Assembly: GCF_030137545.1 (NCBI RefSeq)
Contig: NZ_JARUVL010000014.1
Location: 22,478-75,837 of the forward strand
Length of the DNA stretch: 53,360 bases
Origin: Virgibacillus sp. LDC-1
GTDB lineage: Bacteria; Bacillota; Bacilli; Bacillales; Amphibacillaceae
Reading direction: 5' to 3'
The notes beneath the pieces are model-generated. The model was not told the origin of the DNA. It searched no databases and worked only from the letters and a program-made list of their open reading frames with translations. Positions 17,136 through 25,965 of the stretch are shown piece after piece (positions within the stretch are counted from its first letter, which is position 1; each line of letters begins with the position of its first letter). The translations under genes and the position numbers were made by a program.

Positions 17136-17864
17136 ATGATGAAGCGTATGTACATAAATTTGCTTATGCTGCTAGTAATGATCCTTTTTCTAAGTGGTTG
17201 TATGTATCCGAAAAATGAGCTAGCAAAAAATAAAATTCCTAATGAAGCACAGTTGGAAACGGTTCAGCATGCAGTGGAGCAGTATCAAAAGGAAACAGGT
17301 GGCCTCGTTCCGATTAAAACAAAGCCTAATGAAACACCAATATTTGAAAAATATTTAATTGATTTCTCCTTATTAAAGGAGAAAAACGTGCTCACTGAGC
17401 TACCTGGTAATGCATTTGAAAATGGGGGCGTATACCAGTACACCTTATTATATCCTGATAACTCCCCAAAAGTTAAACTTATCGATCTAAGAATTACCGA
17501 AGCAATACGGAATGTTAATGTAAAATTGGAAGCGTATCGGAACAAGCACCTATATCCACCTTTTGGACAAGAAATTACGAAAGGCCTTTATACGATTGAT
17601 TATAAAAAATTAGGATTGGATAGAGCACCACACGTAAGGAGTCCTTTTTCTTCAGAAAATCTACCGATTATTATGGATGTTGATGGAGAATTGTATGTTG
17701 ACTACCGCATTGATTTAAATCAGGCATTACAAACGTATACTCATCAATATAAAGAAGGAGACGATATTCGTTTTATTCTCCCTGATAATTCGCCATTTGT
17801 ACCAGCTTACTCCTTACCATACACTTTAAAAGATGGGGAGCCTGTATTTGCTCCACGTAAATAA
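17136..17864 (+). CDS. yphF: Lipoprotein YphF
   Basis: Predicted lipoprotein of 242 residues. A basic N-terminus and hydrophobic stretch end in lipobox LSGC with Cys22, followed by MYPKNELAKN. The rest is soluble and has no enzyme motif that I recognise. It lies 15 bases after yphE, so the two are likely co-transcribed, and upstream of spoIVA as in B. subtilis. ATG 17139 is an equally good start, with better spacing from AGGAGG. Function unknown. Confidence 0.82.
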   Translation: MMKRMYINLLMLLVMILFLSGCMYPKNELAKNKIPNEAQLETVQHAVEQYQKETGGLVPIKTKPNETPIFEKYLIDFSLLKEKNVLTELPGNAFENGGVYQYTLLYPDNSPKVKLIDLRITEAIRNVNVKLEAYRNKHLYPPFGQEITKGLYTIDYKKLGLDRAPHVRSPFSSENLPIIMDVDGELYVDYRIDLNQALQTYTHQYKEGDDIRFILPDNSPFVPAYSLPYTLKDGEPVFAPRK

Positions 17865-17877
17865 TTGGCATATCAAA

Positions 17878-17915
17878 CCTTTTGCAACATATATATTGTT
17901 GCAAGGGTTTTTTTT
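17878..17915 (+). terminator. Terminator of yphF
   Basis: Stem CCTTTTGCAACA/TGTTGCAAGGG followed by eight T. Confidence 0.9.
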
Positions 17916-17998
17916 ATTTCATTTTACAAGTAAATACTTTCAGCGTTCACACAAAAATAAAAGAGTTGGATTATTTTTACTCTTTTACACATAATGAG

Positions 17999-18028
17999 TC
18001 ATATTATGATAGGACAACATCATAGACT
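17999..18028 (+). promoter_or_regulatory. SigE-type promoter of spoIVA
   Basis: TCATATT (17999-18005), 15-base spacer, CATAGACT (18021-18028). The -35 fits the SigE consensus and the -10 differs from CATACAnT at one position. It lies about 65 bases before the spoIVA start; B. subtilis spoIVA is SigE-dependent. Confidence 0.6.
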
Positions 18029-18093
18029 TGTAATGTCAATTATACGTTGTAAACTAATTTTACTATTTGTCAGTGAGATCGGGAGGGGATCGT

Positions 18094-19572
18094 TTGGAAA
18101 AGGTTGATATTTTTAAAGATATTTCAAAACGAACGAACGGCGACATTTATCTCGGAATTGTAGGAGCAGTCCGAACCGGGAAATCGACATTTATTAAGAA
18201 ATTTATGGAGTTGGTTGTATTACCAAATATTGAAGATGAAAGTGAAAGAGTTCGTGCTCATGACGAACTCCCACAAAGTGCTGCTGGAAAAACAATTATG
18301 ACAACAGAACCAAAGTTCATCCCGAACCAAGCCGTATCCGTAAATGTAGAAGATGGGCTCCAAGTAAATGTACGATTAGTAGATTGTGTAGGGTATGCAG
18401 TAGACGGAGCAAAAGGATTCGAGGATGAAAATGGTCCACGAATGATCCATACACCATGGTACGAGGATCCGATTCCATTCCATGATGCAGCAGAAATTGG
18501 AACAAGAAAGGTAATCCAAGAGCATTCTACTATTGGTGTAGTTGTAACAACAGATGGAACAATTGGAGAAATTCCTCGTTCAGATTATCGAGAAGCAGAA
18601 GCAAAGGTAGTGGAAGAGCTTAAAGAAGTAGGTAAGCCTTTTATAATGGTAGTAAACTCAGCTCGACCAACAAGTCATGAAACGGAATTATTAAGACAAG
18701 ATCTTGCAGAAGAATATGATATCCCTGTGTTATCCATGAGCATTGAATCAATGACTGAACATGATGTATACAATGTGTTACGTGAAGCATTGTATGAATT
18801 CCCAGTACTTGAAGTGAATGTGAATCTCCCTAGCTGGGTCATGGTATTACGAGAAAATCATTGGCTACGAGAGAATTATCAAGAAGCCATTCAATCTACC
18901 GTACGTAACATTAAACGATTACGAGATGTCGATCAAATCGTAAGAGACTTCTCCGATTACGATTATATCGATAATGCAAATATCGCCGGCATGGAAATGG
19001 GCGAAGGTGTAGCTGAGATTGATCTACATGCTCCAGATTATTTATATGATGAAGTATTAAAGGAAATCGTTGGTGTAGAAATTAGAGGAAAAGATCATTT
19101 ACTTGAATTAATGCAAGAATTTGCATTAGCTAAACGAGAATATGATCAAGTATCAGCTGCCTTACAAATGGTGAAGCAAACCGGGTATGGAATTGCTGCA
19201 CCTACACTTGAAGACATGCAGCTTGATGAACCAGAAATTATCAGACAAGGATCACGATACGGTGTTCGTCTAAAAGCTGTTGCTCCATCTATTCACATGA
19301 TAAAAGTTGAAGTAGAGTCGGAGTTCGCACCAATTATTGGAACAGAAAAACAAAGTGAAGAACTAGTCCGTTATTTAATGCAGGATTTCGAGGAAGATCC
19401 TCTATCCATTTGGGAATCGGATATTTTCGGAAGATCACTAAGTTCAATTGTTCGAGAGGGAATCCAAGCAAAAATTGCACTGATGCCAGAAAATGCCCGT
19501 TATAAGCTAAAAGACACGTTAGAAAGAATTATTAATGAAGGTAGTGGTGGATTAATCGCCATTATACTATAG
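18094..19572 (+). CDS. spoIVA: Stage IV sporulation protein A (coat ATPase)
   Basis: ATP-hydrolysing cytoskeletal protein that polymerises on the forespore surface and forms the basement layer of the coat. Starting with TTG 18094 gives 492 residues, the recalled length of B. subtilis SpoIVA, and the N-terminus MEKVDIFKDI. GGGAGGGG lies 5 bases upstream. Walker A GAVRTGKST spans 24-32. The C-terminus ERIINEGSGGLIAIIL is the conserved tail needed for SpoVM-dependent localisation. It is transcribed alone from a SigE-like promoter. Confidence 0.98.
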   Translation: MEKVDIFKDISKRTNGDIYLGIVGAVRTGKSTFIKKFMELVVLPNIEDESERVRAHDELPQSAAGKTIMTTEPKFIPNQAVSVNVEDGLQVNVRLVDCVGYAVDGAKGFEDENGPRMIHTPWYEDPIPFHDAAEIGTRKVIQEHSTIGVVVTTDGTIGEIPRSDYREAEAKVVEELKEVGKPFIMVVNSARPTSHETELLRQDLAEEYDIPVLSMSIESMTEHDVYNVLREALYEFPVLEVNVNLPSWVMVLRENHWLRENYQEAIQSTVRNIKRLRDVDQIVRDFSDYDYIDNANIAGMEMGEGVAEIDLHAPDYLYDEVLKEIVGVEIRGKDHLLELMQEFALAKREYDQVSAALQMVKQTGYGIAAPTLEDMQLDEPEIIRQGSRYGVRLKAVAPSIHMIKVEVESEFAPIIGTEKQSEELVRYLMQDFEEDPLSIWESDIFGRSLSSIVREGIQAKIALMPENARYKLKDTLERIINEGSGGLIAIIL

Positions 19573-19582
19573 AATAGTTTAG

Positions 19583-19610
19583 CAGCAACTCACAACGGTT
19601 GCTGTTTTTT
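19583..19610 (+). terminator. Terminator of spoIVA
   Basis: CAGCAAC/GTTGCTG stem (19583-19589, 19598-19604) followed by six T. Confidence 0.85.
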
Positions 19611-19867
19611 ATTTTTGTGCTCAACTGAGAGTTTTAGCCCTATGCCAATAACAGAAAGTATCTTATTTTATTCTTTTTGTCCATGCCGGTATGAAAGAAG
19701 CGCGCAAATTAAATAAAGATTATCTAAATACAAACACTATATAAAAATACATCATTTTAAAAAAATTTAACTAATGACAGCAGGAATTTAAAGACAAGTG
19801 TCGTATATTCTTATATAAACCCACTTATAACGCTACCGTAAAAGCATTATACAACTTATGTAATTTA

Positions 19868-19898
19868 TTTACATTTATTGTATTTTTTATGGTAAAAT
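19868..19898 (+). promoter_or_regulatory. Candidate hbs promoter
   Basis: TTTACA (19868-19873) and TAAAAT (19893-19898), with a 19-base spacer that is longer than ideal. Confidence 0.35.
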
Positions 19899-19971
19899 AT
19901 AGCCGAAAATGATTTATTTTGCAGGAAAATGCGATTAACTGTTGAATTTTACTGCTATCTCGGTTATTATA

Positions 19972-20018
19972 AGCCTTGTCACCGACGAAATGGTGGTGCC
20001 TTTGTATAATAAAAGGCT
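19972..20018 (+). promoter_or_regulatory. Alternative-pairing leader of hbs
   Basis: AGCCTT (19972-19977) and GCCTTT (19998-20003) can each pair with the single AAAGGCT (20012-20018), so the two stems exclude each other. CACC/GGTG (19980-19983, 19992-19995) can add a small stem. This resembles a switching leader, on sequence alone. Confidence 0.35.
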
Positions 20019-20085
20019 AATTGGTGAACAAATGATGATAGAAAATTATTTTGTTCCTAACTTATTTTGGGAGGAGGTGAATATC

Positions 20086-20358
20086 ATGAACAAAACTGAT
20101 TTAGTAAATGTTGTAGCTGAAAAAAGCGAACTTTCTAAAAAAGATGCAGCTAAAGCTGTTGACGCTGTATTCGAAGCTGTCATGGATTCACTTAAAAAAG
20201 GTGAAAAAGTACAGTTAATCGGTTTCGGTAACTTCGAAGTACGTGAGCGTTCTGCTCGTAAAGGGCGTAACCCACAAACTGGAGAAGAAATCGAAATTCC
20301 AGCAAGTAAAGTTCCTGCTTTCAAACCAGGAAAGGCCCTAAAAGATAGCGTTAAATAA
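20086..20358 (+). CDS. hbs: DNA-binding protein HU
   Basis: Histone-like, essential nucleoid protein of 90 residues, almost a consensus HBsu: [21 protein letters not shown] at the N-terminus, [21 protein letters not shown] forming the DNA-contacting arm, and [12 protein letters not shown] at the end. ATG 20086 follows a strong GGAGGAGGTG. In B. subtilis mtrA follows; here mtrB comes next. The strong terminator after the stop and the long leader point to high, independently controlled expression. Confidence 0.98.
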   Translation: MNKTDLVNVVAEKSELSKKDAAKAVDAVFEAVMDSLKKGEKVQLIGFGNFEVRERSARKGRNPQTGEEIEIPASKVPAFKPGKALKDSVK

Positions 20359-20372
20359 TAATACATAGGGCT

Positions 20373-20405
20373 AAAGGGTGCGATAATCGCACCCTTTTAT
20401 TTTTG
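20373..20405 (+). terminator. Terminator of hbs
   Basis: Perfect 11-bp stem AAAGGGTGCGA/TCGCACCCTTT with a 3-base loop, then a T-rich tail. Confidence 0.92.
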
Positions 20406-20477
20406 TTTTGATTTCATTTATAGTATCTTTTACATAGAGTAATAAGTCATGAGCATTTCATGTTGAGGAGGTAGAGG

Positions 20478-20690
20478 ATGGATAAATCAGATTTTTTCGT
20501 CATTAAAGCTCTTGAGGACGGGGTAAATGTTATTGGTTTAACACGAGGCTCAGATACGCGTTTTCATCATTCTGAAAAGCTGGACAAAGGTGAGATAATG
20601 ATCGCGCAATTTACAGATCATACTTCAGCAGTGAAGGTTCGTGGGAAAGCAGTTGTTCAAACAAGTCATGGAGAGATGACAAACGAATAG
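20478..20690 (+). CDS. mtrB: trp RNA-binding attenuation protein (TRAP)
   Basis: Forms an 11-mer ring that, when loaded with tryptophan, binds (G/U)AG repeats in trp leader RNAs and represses trp genes. 70 residues. The RNA-contact residues of B. subtilis TRAP (K37, K56, R58) are conserved as K34, K53 and R55, and the tryptophan-pocket segments [16 protein letters not shown] and [13 protein letters not shown] are intact. SD GGAGGT precedes ATG 20478. Unlike B. subtilis there is no mtrA (folE) upstream and no trp operon in the aro cluster below. Confidence 0.96.
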   Translation: MDKSDFFVIKALEDGVNVIGLTRGSDTRFHHSEKLDKGEIMIAQFTDHTSAVKVRGKAVVQTSHGEMTNE

Positions 20691-20727
20691 AGCACGGTTT
20701 CTCTGCTATATACCTTTTCCTTATATA

Positions 20728-20736
20728 TGTTATAAT
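20728..20736 (+). promoter_or_regulatory. Extended -10 promoter of hepS-menG-hepT
   Basis: TGTTATAAT is a perfect extended -10 (TGn-TATAAT), about 48 bases upstream of hepS. No clear -35 is visible. Confidence 0.55.
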
Positions 20737-20783
20737 AGCAAAAGTCGAATGAATGGAACACGGAAAAGGCCAAGGTGATTTCT

Positions 20784-21575
20784 TTGCATACAGATATAAA
20801 CAGAATAGATTATTTAAAATCTTTAATTACGAATAAAAGTCGTTTTGATTATTTAGACAAGTACATTCAGGATCCTGCAATAATAAATGAAGAGAAGCTC
20901 TATATGCTTCATATTTTAATGGATGATACAGACTTGACTAGTTCACATCAAGAGTCGATTATTATAACGACAATGCTAATTCAAATCGCATTAGATACAC
21001 ATGATCTCATATTGGATGCTGAAGAAGCACCAGTTAATTCAACAAATAAAATATCCCAGCAATTAACTGTGTTAGCTGGAGATTATTATAGCGGTCTTTA
21101 CTATTTGATTCTTTCTGAAACAAATGATTTTCGACTTATCAAGTACCTAGCAAGAGCTATTAAAGAAATAAATGAAGAAAAAATGAAATTATATTATCGT
21201 GAATTTCAGTCTGTTTCTCAGTTTTTTGCCATTATAAAACAAATTGAATCCCTATTATTTACACATGTTGCTCAATACTGTGGTGCACCAACATTTATTC
21301 CAATTATTGAAAAATGGTTGTTACTCCAATCTATTCATATGGAAATGACATCCTACAATCGTGGCGAAAAACAGCTCTATAACCACTGGTTTAAAGGGGC
21401 AGATTTGGACATTGCTAATGAAATAAAAGACATAGCACTACAAGAATATGCTGAATTACAGCAAGCAATTAGTCAGCTTCCTTCTACGTATGAAAAACAA
21501 AGAAAACTACTTTTAAAGAAGCTTCACGCACAAATGTTTACCGAAGCTCAACATTGGAAGAAGGTTGAAAAATGA
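20784..21575 (+). CDS. hepS: Heptaprenyl diphosphate synthase component I
   Basis: Small regulatory subunit of the two-component synthase that makes the C35 side chain of menaquinone-7. It is poorly conserved and lacks DDxxD motifs, as expected. [18 protein letters not shown] is the recognisable segment. I prefer TTG 20784 (263 residues), since AAGGTGATT matches the 16S 3' end at ideal spacing; GTG 20775 overlaps that SD but has AAAAGG upstream and cannot be excluded. It overlaps menG by 4 bases (ATGA). Confidence 0.87.
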   Translation: MHTDINRIDYLKSLITNKSRFDYLDKYIQDPAIINEEKLYMLHILMDDTDLTSSHQESIIITTMLIQIALDTHDLILDAEEAPVNSTNKISQQLTVLAGDYYSGLYYLILSETNDFRLIKYLARAIKEINEEKMKLYYREFQSVSQFFAIIKQIESLLFTHVAQYCGAPTFIPIIEKWLLLQSIHMEMTSYNRGEKQLYNHWFKGADLDIANEIKDIALQEYAELQQAISQLPSTYEKQRKLLLKKLHAQMFTEAQHWKKVEK

Positions 21576-22273
21576 GTCAAACAAAAGAAGAACGCGTACA
21601 CCATGTATTCGAAACAATTTCAAAACGCTACGACAAGATGAATTCAATTATTTCCTTTAAAAAGCATAAAGCTTGGAGAAGGGATGTTATGAAGCGGATG
21701 TCTGTTGAAAGCGGGGCAACTGCTCTTGATGTTTGTTGTGGAACGGGAGATTGGTCTTTATCCCTTGCAGAGAAAGTTGGCGAGCAAGGTAAGGTCATTG
21801 GACTTGATTTCAGTAAAAATATGTTACAGGTTGCGGATGAAAAAGGAGCTTTAGCAAATATGCCACAGCTTGCATTTGTTCACGGAAATGCAATGGAGCT
21901 TCCTTATGAAGATAATACATTTGATTACGTTACCATTGGCTTTGGTTTACGTAACGTACCTGATTATATGACCGTATTAAAGGAAATGTATCGTGTAGTC
22001 AAACCAGGTGGTAAAGTGGTCTGTTTGGAAACATCGCAACCAACGATGCCAGGATTTAGACAATTATATTATTTTTATTTTAAATTTATTATGCCATTAT
22101 TCGGAAAGCTATTTGCTAAAAGCTACAATGAATACGCTTGGCTACATGAATCTGCGAAAGATTTTCCAGATAAGGAGAAGTTGAAAGAAATGTTTTTAGA
22201 CGCTGGATTCTCTAGAGTAGAAGTAAAAAGCTACACAGGCGGCGTATCTGCTATGCATATGGGATATAAATGA
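21572..22273 (+). CDS. menG: Demethylmenaquinone methyltransferase
   Basis: SAM-dependent C-methylation of demethylmenaquinone, the last step of menaquinone synthesis. 233 residues. SAM motif [11 protein letters not shown] at 52-62, [11 protein letters not shown], and the UbiE/MenG signatures GFGLRNVPD and [12 protein letters not shown] are intact. Its start overlaps the hepS stop and its stop overlaps the hepT region, so hepS-menG-hepT is one operon as in B. subtilis. Confidence 0.97.
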   Translation: MSQTKEERVHHVFETISKRYDKMNSIISFKKHKAWRRDVMKRMSVESGATALDVCCGTGDWSLSLAEKVGEQGKVIGLDFSKNMLQVADEKGALANMPQLAFVHGNAMELPYEDNTFDYVTIGFGLRNVPDYMTVLKEMYRVVKPGGKVVCLETSQPTMPGFRQLYYFYFKFIMPLFGKLFAKSYNEYAWLHESAKDFPDKEKLKEMFLDAGFSRVEVKSYTGGVSAMHMGYK

Positions 22274-22293
22274 TTTCACAAAAGGTGACAAGC

Positions 22294-23265
22294 ATGAAAT
22301 TAACCAAAACATATAGTTATTTAAATAAAGACTTGGATGGAATTGAAGCTTCTCTAAATGCCGTTATTCAAGCGGAACACCAAGTCTTAAGAGAGGCATC
22401 TACACGACTCTTAAATGCAGGTGGAAAACGAATTCGTCCTGTCTTTGTTCTCTTATCAGGTCAAGTGGGGAAATACAACGCGGAGATAATTAAGACGATC
22501 GCTGTTTCATTAGAATTAATTCATATGGCTACACTAGTTCATGATGATGTTATCGATGATGCAAAATTACGTCGTGGAAAACCTACAATCAAGCATGAAT
22601 ACAGCAATCGTGTTGCCATGTATACAGGTGATTATATTTTAGCTCGCGCATTAGAAAGTATCACGACTATTGAAATGCCTGCCATACATCAGACACTGGC
22701 TAAAACTATTGTCGAAGTATGTGTCGGTGAAATTGAACAAATGAAAGATAAATTTGATTGGGAACAAAATTTAAGGAATTATCTTCGAAGAATAAAACGA
22801 AAAACAGCCTTATTAATTGCAACGAGCTGTAAACTTGGTGCCATTGCTTCAGAATTACAGCCAAAAGAAATAGCAGCTTTATATAAATATGGCTATTATA
22901 TTGGAATGTCTTATCAGATAATTGATGATATTCTCGATTTTACTTCTTCTGAAAAACAGCTGGGTAAGCCAGCTGGAAATGATCTAATGCAAGGCAATAT
23001 AACATTACCCGTTCTTTTAGCAATGAAAGATGAATCATTTAAAAAAGATTTGCAAACTACATTTAAACGACCAGAAATGGTAACAACAGAAGAGATGCGA
23101 GTGCTTATCCAGCACATAAAAGAAACAGGAGCGATTACTGAAGCCTATCGTGTTAGTGATCTTTATTTAAAAAAAGCGTTAACGTCCTTACAGTTTGTTC
23201 CTGATGGACAATCGAAACAAACATTAATTAAAATTGCCCGATTTATTGGTAAAAGACGATCTTAG
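22294..23265 (+). CDS. hepT: Heptaprenyl diphosphate synthase component II
   Basis: Catalytic trans-prenyltransferase subunit. 323 residues from ATG 22294, chosen because AAAGGTGA sits 5 bases upstream and MKLTKTYSYLN aligns with an internal B. subtilis HepT segment; the ORF is open from 22270. The first Asp-rich motif DDVIDD lies at 84-89 and the second, DDILDF, at 211-216. GGKRIRP binds isopentenyl diphosphate. Partner of HepS. Confidence 0.95.
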   Translation: MKLTKTYSYLNKDLDGIEASLNAVIQAEHQVLREASTRLLNAGGKRIRPVFVLLSGQVGKYNAEIIKTIAVSLELIHMATLVHDDVIDDAKLRRGKPTIKHEYSNRVAMYTGDYILARALESITTIEMPAIHQTLAKTIVEVCVGEIEQMKDKFDWEQNLRNYLRRIKRKTALLIATSCKLGAIASELQPKEIAALYKYGYYIGMSYQIIDDILDFTSSEKQLGKPAGNDLMQGNITLPVLLAMKDESFKKDLQTTFKRPEMVTTEEMRVLIQHIKETGAITEAYRVSDLYLKKALTSLQFVPDGQSKQTLIKIARFIGKRRS

Positions 23266-23306
23266 TCATTGTTATTTCGGCAATTATTTGATAGAATTTT
23301 AAACGG

Positions 23307-23322
23307 TTGTATTTTAATACAA
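23307..23322. promoter_or_regulatory. Palindrome upstream of ndk
   Basis: TTGTATTTTAATACAA is a perfect 7-2-7 palindrome 26 bases before the ndk start. TTGATA at 23289 could be a -35 with TATTTT here as the -10, so it may overlap the promoter. Operator role unproven. Confidence 0.3.
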
Positions 23323-23348
23323 TATACATAATGAATGAGGTGTTAAAT

Positions 23349-23795
23349 GTGGAAAAAACTTTTTTAATGATTAAACCAGATGGTGTACAGCGTAATTTAA
23401 TCGGAGATATCGTAGCTCGTTTTGAAAAAAAGGGCTTTCAATTAGTTGCAGGTAAATTAATGCAAATTTCCGACGAACTAGCGAAAGAGCATTATGGCGA
23501 ACATAAAGAGCGTCCATTCTTTGGCGAGCTTGTTGATTTCATAACATCGGGTCCTGTATTTGCAATGGTATGGGAAGGTGAAAATGTTATTACAACTGCA
23601 CGCGAAATGATGGGCAAAACGAATCCAGCTGAAGCAGCACCAGGAACCATTCGTGGAGATTACGGCGTTACAGTTGGTAAAAACGTTATTCATGGTTCTG
23701 ATTCTCCAGAAAGTGCTGAAAGAGAAATCAACCTCTTCTTCAAGGGAGAAGAAGTGTTAGCTTATACAAAACAAGATCATAAATGGATTTACTAA
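23349..23795 (+). CDS. ndk: Nucleoside-diphosphate kinase
   Basis: Transfers the gamma-phosphate from ATP to NDPs through a phosphohistidine. 148 residues from GTG 23349, preceded by GAGGTG; the upstream in-frame TTG 23307 would add 14 residues absent from the family. The catalytic His115 is in the NVIHGSDS signature, and PGTIRGDYG and [11 protein letters not shown] are conserved. It sits between hepT and cheR as in B. subtilis. Confidence 0.97.
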   Translation: MEKTFLMIKPDGVQRNLIGDIVARFEKKGFQLVAGKLMQISDELAKEHYGEHKERPFFGELVDFITSGPVFAMVWEGENVITTAREMMGKTNPAEAAPGTIRGDYGVTVGKNVIHGSDSPESAEREINLFFKGEEVLAYTKQDHKWIY

Positions 23796-23813
23796 TTAAT
23801 TAATTAATTTTCG

Positions 23814-23839
23814 CCCCCGTCTTTGCGGGGGTTCTTTTT
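23814..23839 (+). terminator. Terminator of ndk
   Basis: CCCCCG/CGGGGG stem with 6-base loop, then TTCTTTTT. Confidence 0.9.
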
Positions 23840-23870
23840 AAAAATAGAAGCAATATAAAGAGGCTATGAT

Positions 23871-24644
23871 ATGGGAGACTATGAAAAGTTTATTTCGTTA
23901 ATAAATTCCAAACTTGGCATTGATTTAGCTTTGTATAAAGAAGCGCAAATGAAACGAAGGTTAACATCATTAAGAAGTAAACGCAGGTACAATGATTTTG
24001 AATCGTATTTTCGTGCATTAGATAAAGATGATGAACTTTTAAAGGAGTTTGTTGATCGAATTACGATAAATGTGTCTGAATTTTACCGTAATCCGAAACG
24101 GTGGGACGTATTACGCGATACAATACTACCGATGATTACAAAAGAAAATTCCTCTATAACTATTTGGAGTGCAGCATGCTCTACTGGGGAAGAACCTTAT
24201 ACACTTGCAATGCTAATGAAAGAGTACTTTCCTCAAGTAAGCGCAAAAATTATTGCAACAGATATCGATATTAATGCGTTGTCAAAGGCAAAAGAAGGCG
24301 TATATAATGAACAAGCATTAAAGGATTTACCTACGCCACTTAAGAAAAAATATTTTACTTTTGAAAATATGCTCTATAAAGTTTCACCGTCTTTAAAGAG
24401 TGGGATTATATTTAAACAGCATAATCTATTGAAAGATGCCTATCCGAAAGATGTACATCTCATTGTATGTCGAAATGTACTTATTTACTTTACAGATACT
24501 GCGAAGAATGAAATTTACCAAAACTTTAGTAAATCCTTACATAAAGATGGTGTATTATTTGTTGGTAGTACAGAGCAAATTTTTAATCCCGATAGATATG
24601 ATTTTAAATTACTTGATACATTTTTTTATGGAAAACAAAACTAA
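23871..24644 (+). CDS. cheR: Chemotaxis protein methyltransferase CheR
   Basis: Methylates glutamates of chemoreceptors using SAM. 257 residues: N-terminal helical domain (ISLINSKLGIDLALYKEAQMKR pattern), then the SAM-binding domain with WSAACSTGEEPYTLAM (99-114), ATDID, and the CRNVLIYF signature. SD AAAGAGG precedes ATG 23871. Its isolation from other chemotaxis genes, between ndk and aroF, is the normal Bacillus arrangement. Confidence 0.96.
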   Translation: MGDYEKFISLINSKLGIDLALYKEAQMKRRLTSLRSKRRYNDFESYFRALDKDDELLKEFVDRITINVSEFYRNPKRWDVLRDTILPMITKENSSITIWSAACSTGEEPYTLAMLMKEYFPQVSAKIIATDIDINALSKAKEGVYNEQALKDLPTPLKKKYFTFENMLYKVSPSLKSGIIFKQHNLLKDAYPKDVHLIVCRNVLIYFTDTAKNEIYQNFSKSLHKDGVLFVGSTEQIFNPDRYDFKLLDTFFYGKQN

Positions 24645-24649
24645 TGCTT

Positions 24650-24676
24650 ACCCCTATTTTAGAATAGGGGTATTTT
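24650..24676 (+). terminator. Terminator of cheR
   Basis: Perfect 9-bp stem ACCCCTATT/AATAGGGGT with TTAG loop, then ATTTT. Confidence 0.8.
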
Positions 24677-24798
24677 AAATTAGTAGGGTTCAAAACAAGA
24701 CCAAAATAACAGGCAAGCTTCAATTTTTATTAAAATATGTCCAAAGTGAACGTGAATGTGATATAGTAATACAAAAATCTTTACCAAGGGGGATGACC

Positions 24799-25965
24799 AT
24801 GCGATACTTAACTGCTGGAGAATCACACGGAAAACAATTAACAACAATCATCGAAGGCATACCTGCACAAATGCCTTTATTAAAGGATGAAATTAATCAT
24901 TCTCTATTACGCAGACAAAAAGGTTATGGACGCGGAAAAAGAATGCAAATAGAAAAAGATTTAGTAGACATTACAAGTGGTGTACGACATGGGTATACAC
25001 TAGGTTCACCTATCGCACTTGTTATACATAATGATGATTTTAAGCATTGGACGGACATCATGGGAGAAGACCCCATTGAAGACGGCACTAAAATAAGACG
25101 TGTTGTAACAAAACCAAGACCAGGTCATGCTGATTTAAATGGTGCGTTGAAATATGGTCATCGCGATATGCGAAACATCCTGGAACGTTCCTCAGCTCGA
25201 GAAACTGCAGCTCGAGTTGCTGCTGGAGCGGTTGCTAAAATTATGCTAAAGCATTTAGGAATTGAAGTTTGTGGCTATGTAAAAGAAATTGGTGGTATTC
25301 AAGCAACGGATGATGAAACGTTATCGATAGCTAAAAAACAAGAAATATCTGAGCTTTCTCCTGTTCGGACATTGGATGCATCTGTAGAACAACAAATGAT
25401 GGACGCGATCGATCAAGCAAAGAAGGATGGAGATTCTATTGGTGGTGTAACAGAGGTATATGTAGAAGGCGTACCAGCTGGAATAGGATCCTATGTTCAT
25501 TATGACCGGAAGCTTGATGCAAGAATTGCAGGTAGTGTTATGAGTATTAATGCATTCAAAGGCGTAGAGTTCGGAATCGGGTTTGAAGCAGCAAAGAAAA
25601 ATGGCAGTGAAGTCCATGATGAAATTGCATGGACGAAGGAAAGAGGATATTATCGAACATCGAACCGTCTTGGTGGTTTCGAAGGCGGAATGACGACAGG
25701 AATGCCGATTGTGGTAAAAGGGGTTATGAAGCCGATTCCGACTTTATATAAGCCACTAAAAAGTGTTGATATTGAGACAAAGGAAACGTTTCATGCAAGT
25801 ATCGAACGCTCCGATTCTTGTGCAGTTCCTGCTGCCGCTGTTGTGATGGAGCATATTGTTGCTTTTGAAATTGCAAAAGCAATTACAGAACAATTTTCAA
25901 GTGATCGATTTGATCAATTAAAGCAAGCATTAAATGATTATCGAGAAGATTTAAGGTGTATGTAA
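24799..25965 (+). CDS. aroF: Chorismate synthase
   Basis: Converts 5-enolpyruvylshikimate-3-phosphate to chorismate with reduced FMN; final step of the shikimate pathway. 388 residues from ATG 24799, 6 bases after AAGGGGG; the ATG at 24793 touches the SD. Signatures: [10 protein letters not shown] at the start, [28 protein letters not shown] and [16 protein letters not shown]. First gene of the aromatic operon, its stop overlapping aroB by one base (TAATG). B. subtilis uses the name aroF, others aroC. Confidence 0.97.
   Translation: MRYLTAGESHGKQLTTIIEGIPAQMPLLKDEINHSLLRRQKGYGRGKRMQIEKDLVDITSGVRHGYTLGSPIALVIHNDDFKHWTDIMGEDPIEDGTKIRRVVTKPRPGHADLNGALKYGHRDMRNILERSSARETAARVAAGAVAKIMLKHLGIEVCGYVKEIGGIQATDDETLSIAKKQEISELSPVRTLDASVEQQMMDAIDQAKKDGDSIGGVTEVYVEGVPAGIGSYVHYDRKLDARIAGSVMSINAFKGVEFGIGFEAAKKNGSEVHDEIAWTKERGYYRTSNRLGGFEGGMTTGMPIVVKGVMKPIPTLYKPLKSVDIETKETFHASIERSDSCAVPAAAVVMEHIVAFEIAKAITEQFSSDRFDQLKQALNDYREDLRCM

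Larger units (their letters stand above)
19611..20085. other. Long non-coding gap before hbs
   Basis: 475 bases with no gene that I can support. 19611-19860 is AT-rich and featureless apart from a TGTCG-containing stretch near 19797-19820. A weak promoter (19868-19898) and a roughly 180-base leader for hbs follow. An ORF open from 19942 in frame with hbs adds 48 residues not found in HU proteins and is rejected as a start. Confidence 0.5.

Noticed and set aside
19942-20085. N-terminal extension of HU in frame with hbs
   Set aside because: HU proteins start at MNKTDL; the strong GGAGGAGGTG SD is placed for ATG 20086 and the extension has no similarity to HU.
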